In this document: piece by piece, positions 57,358 to 64,000 of the stretch | Layout: every line of letters starts with the position of its first letter | How positions within the stretch are numbered: position 1 is the stretch's first letter | DNA from: Adiantum capillus-veneris | Taxonomy: Eukaryota > Streptophyta > Polypodiopsida > Polypodiales > Pteridaceae | DNA: 64,000 nt | Reading direction: 5' to 3' | NCBI GenBank assembly: GCA_014529385.2 | Contig: CM043942.1 | Location: 33,711,969 to 33,775,968, forward strand | The notes under the pieces: generated by a model | Database searches by the model: none | What the model was told of the DNA's origin: nothing | What the model saw: only the letters and a program-made list of their open reading frames with translations | Program-made: the position numbers and the translations under genes

Positions 57358-57610
57358 TGTAAGGTTTCCAGATTCTGAAACCTTAGAAATTGTACAAAGA
57401 TTGTTCAAATTAACTTGGCTATTGAGAAAACAATGTAGAATGATCCAAATATGGCTTATATTGGTATTTTTGGAACCGTAACCAAAGCTTTACTATTGTT
57501 AGAATTTTTCAAAATCAAATTTCGATAAAATCTGGAAAAGTTACGGGCTCTGAAAGGTTACACTAGGAATTTAATTAGTTAAGTAAAATTGGAGGGTTTC
57601 AGTATTATTT
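57358..57610 (+). mobile_element. Chromovirus 2 3' LTR, interrupted by LINE
   Basis: Repeats the first ~250 bases of the LTR at 51308. The match stops at GGTTTCAGTATTATT, where a T-run (poly-A tail of a minus-strand LINE) begins. The rest of the LTR must lie beyond the LINE, outside the window. Confidence 0.85.
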
Positions 57611-58199
57611 TTTTTCTTGAGAAAAAGATCCTTCTATTAGTTACTGAAACTGCCCATAGGGCTACAACCACCTCTTCAAGAGAGGGCTACAACAACCATG
57701 GTGGGAGACTCTCCCAATGAAAAAACAAGCATATGTACAATGGGGCTAAATCAAGAAATGGGGGGAGGGAAAAGCCACACAGGTGGTCGATAATGCCATC
57801 GGAGTACACCTTGGACCATGGTGTAGAAAGGTCCAGGATGCCAGAGTCGAAGGAAGCCTCTCTGCGCTCCTGCATGCGATCGGAGCTGCCCTGTAGTCCC
57901 TCGAGATGTCCTCTGAGAGTATGGATCAACTCAAGAAAAAAATCACGAACAATCTTTGCTCGTGGCACGGGACAAGCCTCAAAGATTCGGAAGCAACAAG
58001 CCCGCCAGATGAACCAGAGTGTCAGGCCACTGATGAGCTTCCAACACTCCTCTCTCTCACTGCACCACTCTTGTGGAGTAAGATCTGTAGTAGCAAGCTG
58101 GAGTGTAGGTCGCCCCTCCTACATCACTATCATCCTGCTGGTGGAAGATAGCTCAAACTGAAGTGTCGGGCCTGAGAGGGTGGACCAAGCCGCTGCTCC

Positions 58200-61100
58200 C
58201 CAAGTGTACTATTGAGCCATAGAGAGAGCAGGCATCAGCCGAAGAACTCGTAGCCACACTTGCTGGGCCGAGGGACAGTCCCAAAGACAGTGACACTTAC
58301 TCTCCACTAGGTGGTCACAAGATGCACATGCGACCGAGAGACCACTATGCACTAGCCAGCTCCCAACTGATGTAGCTTTGTGTGCGACCAGCCACTGAAA
58401 CAAGGTGACCCGCCTTGGCTATCTGGAGTGCCACAACCTCTTTCAAAATGTTGCCAAGAACTCAGCTGTGAGACCCTCCGCTTGCCAATGAGGTACTGTA
58501 GCGGGGCGGGCCTCTCTCTGTGCTGCTAGTATATGACGTCCCAATCGAACAGTTTTACTGAAAGAACGGGACTCCTGGGTGGTCTGCAGAAGAGAAGTGA
58601 TCCCTCCATAGCCACTCACCAGGATCCCACTGTACTCGTGCCAGTGGACAACACTCCCAAGCCCACAGCCTCCAATGTCCAGTCTCAAGAGCTGCTGGGT
58701 TAGGGTCTATGACACGAGTCCTCCCACAGATGCCCACTACTCGGATCCTCTGAAAAAAACACTCTGCTACCTGCAGGGCCTCTACTGCAACTCGATGAAG
58801 GCATCCCCCACCTTGAAGCTCAAAGAAAAGGGCTAGGACAGTCTCTGAGCAGGCTCTGACTGAGATGAGAACCTCCAATGGTGTGAAGGCTCCCATCCAC
58901 CGGGGTGCTACTGGCTCAAGAGGCATGATCCACTTAGTTGGAACTGACTCTGAGATATCTTGGCACATGCTCTGCACCCCTGTCATGCCCTGTGGTGGCT
59001 GGAGACCCTGCACCTCCTCTGACAAACCCGTGAACTCTAGCCAGTCACCTAAAGAGTATGCTGGACCAGCTGCCATGGGACCCCAGAAAACATGAGGCCG
59101 ACTACCAACCAAGTGTCCTCTATGAGTGCTAACCATGGGGTTCCATATGAGGGGCTATCGTAGGTGCTCCTCCATGCACGTAGGTTGTTGTCTCTGCTCC
59201 AGGCCATGCCGCAAAGTGCTCCCAAGATCGAAGCAAACTCACAGTGAAGCGGTCCTCCAGTCTCCTGCTCAAACCAACTCTGCGCATCTCTATAAATATC
59301 CATCTGGTCGAAGGTTGCCAAGGGCCTCCTGCCTGAGGCACCCTAGCACAAAGCCGTTGTAGCAAGAACTCCTTCCAGGGCTCCTCACCTGGAAGAAGTC
59401 CTTTGACGATGAACTTCCCAAGAAGGGCTCTTCTCTGCTATGCTGGATCAATGATCCCAAGACCTCCATGTGAACAAGGAAGAGTGATGACCTACCAAGC
59501 CACCTTGGCTCGGGCTATCTAAGTGTCACGTCCTGACCAAAGGAAGTTCCTAATCATCCTCTCTACCTGGCTAATACAAGAACTTGAGAAGATCCAGCAG
59601 GAAGTGATGTACCACATAGTCGCCAACAACACCTAGTTGGCAACTACTACTCTATCATCCAAAGAAAGTCGTGTTGAGCTCGAGTGTAACAACTTTCTCC
59701 TGATAGATAGGAGAAGGGGAGCAATCTACTACTCGGGAGACAAGTCCAAACCAACATGACAGCCCAAGTACCGAACTGCAGTCCCTGGGAGAATCCACCT
59801 GAAACTCTCTCCTGGCATCCAATCTGGCACAGGAGCACTGCCAACCGAGAAAGCCAATGTCTTTCTCCAGTTGATCAGTGCGCCCAATGCACAACAGAAG
59901 GTATCTAGAGCCTGCTCACACCTGTGAAGGTTGGCCTCCTGGCCATCTAACTACAAGGCTGAGTCATCGGCAAACTCAGCGTCCAGTAGCTCATCTCCCC
60001 GAATAGGGAGTGATAAGCCCCGTAGACCAACCTGCTATGACACCAAAACCCTGCTCATCGGCTCTGCATAGAACATACAGAGGAATGGGGCAAGATGATA
60101 GCCCTGTCTGAATGAGCGTCTAAGCATGAAGTGATCACCTCTACCTCTTGCCAAGAGTACCTGGCTATGAGCCTGTCTGTACAAAGCTGACACCCCTCTG
60201 ATCCAAGTATCTGAGAAGCCCCTCCTGTGTAGAGTGCCCTCTAGAAAGTCCCAGTCAACTTTTTCGTATGCCTTCTCAAAATTGAGAAGAAGAATCACGA
60301 GGTCCTCACCACAAAGCCGTGCCAGGGCAGAAGCCTCCCAAGTAAAGATGTTGTCAAGGATACTGCGTTCCTTGACAAAACCTATCTGAGTCCCATGTAT
60401 AAGCCTCTCTAGAAGTGGCTGAATCCTCAAACTTAGAGCCTTGGCAAGAATTTTGTAGGCTAGAGTTGAGAATGGTGATGGGGTGCCACTGTCGAATCTC
60501 ATCCAAGGAGCCACCCTCCTTGGGAATGAGGTAGATCAGGCCCTCGCTCATGCTCTTAGGCATCCTGTGTGCAAAATGTAATGAAAATCACTACAGAGAT
60601 CTGGGCCAAGAAGGTCCCAATACTCCAAGAAAAAATTGGGAGTCAATCCATCTTCACCTGGACAGCTACCACGGGGGAGGGCCCTAAGAGCCGTGTGCAG
60701 CTCCTCAAGCTGAAGTGGCAGCTCAAGCCTTTGACGCATCTCATCAGTCACAAGACAAGGCATATGTGCCCAAACCTGCTCCCTGCACGCATCCTGAAAC
60801 TCTGACTGGGACTCTGTAGACAGTAACTCACGATAAAATTCAGTAGCAACTGCACGCATATCCTTGGGCTCAAAAGCAGCTGACCCGTCGGGCCTCCTCA
60901 ACTGATTGACCTTGGGATGCGAGTGCCGAGGTCCCACTGCCTCAAAGAAAGCACTAGTCACTATGTTGCCCACCTGGGTCCACTGAGATGCCTATCGGTG
61001 GAAAGCAAACTCATGTCGCCTCTCCTCTATGCTAGCAAGCTCCTGTCGAGCCTATTGTAATTGCTCCTCCAACCAAGGACTGTCTTCATGCTGCTCCTGC

Positions 61101-62107
61101 ATCCTCTGTAACGAATCAATGCCCCGTCTGAGACACTGCTCCGCCTCTCTCACTGTAGCCCGGCGAGCCAGAGACTCCTAGATTAAAAAACGGCTAATCT
61201 AAGCTAGGCCTGAGGCCACTCTGTCAGCAGGAGAGTCCTGACTGTCCAAGCCCTCTGTACAAAGAGCCTCTACCCTCTCTCTGAGTGTTGAGTCCAGCAA
61301 GACTCTCTCTAGGATGCAAAGCATCGTGCTCCCACTCCTCTGCCTGTCTGCTACTATGAGGATCATTGGTGCATGGTCCGAGAAGGAGGTCCCTGCCAGG
61401 ATGCCCACTGTCCCTCCCAAATCACTGGAGTGGTCACTAGTGTAGAAGCGATCTATCCGCGATAGATTCACTCCTCCCACTATGCGGTCCGGTCGAGAGA
61501 AGGCAAGGCTGTCTGGGGGCCTCGCAAAACCAAAGTGCTGCCCAACATCTGAGACCCTCAAAGTCATACAAAACCTCTCCCAAGCTGCCAACTCAACTCC
61601 ATGCATAGTAGCATGGCTACCACCAATCCTATCAGAAGGGTCCTCCAACATGTTGAAGTCCCCGCCTATGCACCTATGTTTTGCCTGCGGCAGCGACTCA
61701 ACTATCTGTGACCAAAACTCTGCACGAGCACTCGCCACATTGAGCGCATAGATGTTCAGGAAACCCACTAGGCCACCCTGAACCTGCATAGTAATCCACT
61801 GAGCCCTGCCTAGCAAAATAATCCCTCTACCCACAATGGCCTGCTGCAAAGAGTCTGCAATAGTCATACATACCGCACCCTGTATGCCTCCAGGTCTAAA
61901 AGCAGCTGACCAAAAAGTATCATAACGTCCACCCAAGAGCTGACCACAACGTCTAATGCGGCTCTCACACAGATGGTGCTCCTGAAGCATAATGAGATCA
62001 ATCTCTCCTCCCACAAGGCAACTCTGAAACTCCTGATGCAGTCGGCCCCGTTGACGCTAAAACTGGGGCCCACCTAGTCACTGCACATTCCATGAGACGA
62101 TCCTCAT
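58200..62107 (-). pseudogene. LINE ORF2: endonuclease, reverse transcriptase, zinc finger
   Basis: Start chosen at ATG 62107 (MRIVSWNV), the canonical endonuclease opening, overlapping the ORF1 stop. Endonuclease (61199-62014): DLIMLQEHHL, IGGDFNMLEDPSDR, SRIDRFYTS, FSDHAPM. RT: LIYLIPKEGGSLDEIRQW-HPI, ILAKALSLRIQPLLERLI, IGFVKERSILDNIF, FEKAYEKVDWDFL, and EFADDSAL (catalytic FADD, ~59960-59980). C-terminus: CASCDHLVESKCHCLWDCPSAQQVW (zf-RVT, 58209-58403). ORF2 nicks the target and primes cDNA from it. Stops, for example in NVQ*LGG and GPQF*RQ, and frameshifts near 60.5 and 59.9 kb make it inactive. Confidence 0.92.
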
Positions 62108-63997
62108 GGGGAGAGAGAGAGAACAGATGTTGCCGCAGCAGCTAGACGGGCTATCTTCAAGGCTGGCTTGGATGGGGAGTAATCCGCATCCAAGCGTCCT
62201 CTAGATAGGCGTGACTGTAACGAGTGCTTGGTCCAAGCCCAATCAGAGAGATCCGTATGTAAAGGAGCCTCCTCTGTCCAGGAGTCCTCATGAATGTATA
62301 CATAGCATGGAAAGCACTGTGTATCAGCAAAGAAGTAAACCACAATGTGTCTAGATCCTGCTGAGTCAGGGGGTGTCACCGCAAACTTGGCCAATGGGCA
62401 CAAAATCTGGAGCATCTCTGTAACTCCTAGTTCTCCCATGTGATGAGAGAACTCTAGCACCTGTGTGTGTAACCATCCCAACACAGACTTGAGAGTCCAC
62501 TCTATTTGGTCTCTGCCACTGCAGAGGGGGAAGGAGAAGCCAACTGCTGAGTCCAAGGCCTCTGTCCCCCTAGCGGCAAGGAACAAAACATGGACCCTGA
62601 AGCAGACTGCCTCATGGTCTGCTGAGGGGTTACCGAGAAAACAAGTGAAGTCGTAGTCGAAGAAGTCCCATCGGTGCCGGATGTCAATGTTCGTCAGATC
62701 ACGAGGGATAGTTGCAAGGGAAGATTTTTGTACTTGCAGAGGGGGCCGCAAGAAAGGTTGTCTCTCTCTCGCTAGGTGACTTGTGGCAAAGGCGCTGCCA
62801 AGAGATCTCCTAGCCGTAGGATAAGGCCCTGCCCCCTGGGCCGATTGTGGAATTGAAGCAGGAGGGGGGAGAGAAGGAGTTGGGGGGAGCGGTGGACAAG
62901 AGGGGCAGGAAGGGGTGACAGAGGTAGAGGGGCGGGGGGAAGAGGCGGCGGGGAGGATGAGAAACAGGGAGGGAACTCTGGGGGAGGAGGGGGTGTCGAG
63001 GGTGAAGCTGGGGTGGGGGCTAGAGCAGGGACCTCATCTTGCTCAAGAGGACCAAAACGGTTTCCCTGTGGGACTCACTGTTGCTGAGTAGGCGCCGAGG
63101 ACTACTCTGAGTGCCAGGCTGACGCTGTGGCCCCTTTCTTCATCTACCACAGGCATGTTGCCATCCCTCCTCCACTGGAGCCCCAGGCTCAGAGGGTGGC
63201 TCTGCCTGTGTGCACTGTGTCTCTGGCTGTGTCTGCTGGCCAGCCCTTGCAGGCTGGGGCTGAGGCTGTGGTGTAGGTCGAGGCCTCCTCCGTGGACAGG
63301 CCTTCGCTAGATGGCCCATCTGTCGACAAATGAAGCACTGGTTTGGGAGGCTTGGATACTCCACACTCTGTCTAAACCAACCCCCACTCACCCGAGGCAA
63401 AAGAGTAACCTTCGGGAGCGTGTGAGTGTCTCTGACCAAAACGCGAACTGAGGGAATGCCAGCCGCCTTGGCAGCTACTAAGGCTGTCGTACGAGGTGTC
63501 TCCAGGACAGCAGTCCCAATGGCTGAGCCGATCCTGGATAGAAGTGGTAAGTACTCCCTCCGCAAACCCAAAAAGCAGACAGAGATGGGGATGTCTACCT
63601 CCTCTACTATAACATCCGAAGCAGGGTCGAAACCATGTCTCCACTGTCAAAAGTGGGCACGTGCTGCTCAGATGGTCAGTGGACTCATGGCGATGACCTT
63701 GGACGCCATCTCGGAGGTCTCAAACTCGAACTCATAGTAACCTCGTCCGAGTATCTGTACATCCAAGATCTTGCCCACCTCTACGAGAAGGTGGGCCTAG
63801 AGAAGGTCACGCACCTCTCCTCTGCTAGGTCAGGTGCCAAGAATCTTGCAGATGACAAAAGTGGCATGCAGTCGCTCTACCTCTACGGCTAGGCTCGCTT
63901 AGTCTGTCGGAAAAAGAGCAAGTCGAATGGTGGGCTCAGCGGGGTCGGGCGAGGGGGCTTCGGACGAGTCCCTCTGTGGCAAAGCTGGAGCCTCCAT
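62104..63997 (-). pseudogene. LINE ORF1: RNA-binding protein with CCHC knuckle
   Basis: ATG 63997 gives MEAPALPQRDSSEAPSPDP. There follows a DUF4283-like region (ILGRGYYEFEFETSEMASKV, VDIPISVCFLGLRREYLP, IGSAIGTAVLETPR), then CFICRQMGHLAKACPRRR (CCHC knuckle, ~63290-63340), a Pro/Gln-rich stretch, and a C-terminal unit at 62104-62751 (HRWDFFDYDFTCFLG, WTLKSVLGWLHTQVLEF). It ends with TGA at 62104-62106. ORF1 proteins coat LINE RNA. Several stops and a shift in the Pro-rich part are visible. The true start could lie past the window edge. Confidence 0.85.
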
Positions 63998-64000
63998 CTG

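Larger units (their letters stand above)
57606..64000 (-). mobile_element. L1-type LINE, minus strand, runs off the right edge
   Basis: Its 3' end is a T-run on the plus strand at 57606-57614, set inside the chromovirus 2 LTR. It carries ORF1 with a zinc knuckle, then ORF2 with endonuclease, RT and a C-terminal zinc finger. The GC content is clearly higher than in the surrounding DNA. The 5' UTR would be beyond 64000. Confidence 0.92.

Noticed and set aside
1-64000. tRNA or rRNA genes
   Set aside because: Scanning by eye found no paired cloverleaf with B-box GGTTCGAATCC or rRNA-like stretches. The TGGTATCAGAGC hits are retroelement primer sites.

Overview
The window looks like nuclear DNA of a land plant with a large, repeat-rich genome. 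There are no bacterial-style operons or ribosome binding sites. Genes are split by short introns with GT..AG borders, and almost everything else is decayed transposons: Ty1/copia and Ty3/gypsy chromovirus LTR elements, a MULE, a hAT, an L1-type LINE, minisatellites and GA/GT microsatellites. A seed-free plant such as a fern is my guess, but nothing in the sequence proves it.

Layout. 1-1.2 kb: gypsy pol debris (minus) in which an integrase tail reads straight into a retropepsin. 1.2-3.7 kb (plus): a histone H3-fold relic with CENH3-like features, an acidic exon, a block of alternating inverted 23-bp words, a spliced Ulp1/C48-type protease with three phase-compatible exons, and a coiled-coil/RG-rich tail. 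4.6 kb: probable LTR. 6.6-8.8 kb: truncated copia element (minus). 9.4-13.8 kb (minus): a gene relic of about 12 exons whose C-terminal half reads as a beta-class amino-methyltransferase and whose N-terminal exon carries a ParB-like DGNHR box. This is the most unusual gene in the window. 15.6 kb: long imperfect hairpin. 16.8-20.3 kb: MULE transposase relic (plus). 21-22.1 kb: copia PR-IN fragment (minus). 22.1-24.1 kb: LTR-related blocks A and B. 25.1-33 kb: chromovirus (plus) with a 1.6-kb 5' LTR, PBS, gag, pol, chromodomain and truncated 3' LTR. 33-34.1 kb: ~153-bp satellite. 34.1-36 kb: blocks B and A in the opposite order. 36.16-38.54 kb: internally deleted copia element (minus) with a perfect 5-bp target duplication. 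38.6-40.3 kb: gypsy end and gag (minus). 41-43.1 kb: minisatellites and another gag relic. 43.25-45.3 kb: hAT relic (plus). 46.6-48 kb: protein-kinase-like relic (minus), followed by tandem repeats. 50.3-54.6 kb: ~1-kb inverted repeat. 51.3-57.6 kb: second chromovirus (plus), whose 3' LTR is cut by an L1-type LINE (minus) running to the right edge with its ORF1 and ORF2 overlapping as ATGA.

How it fits together. Nearly all coding material is broken by stops or frameshifts, so the window is mainly a record of nested insertion. The two host-like loci worth attention are the H3-fold/Ulp1-like cluster and the ParB-box/methyltransferase gene. Several indels in them lie in homopolymers, so assembly error versus real decay remains open.
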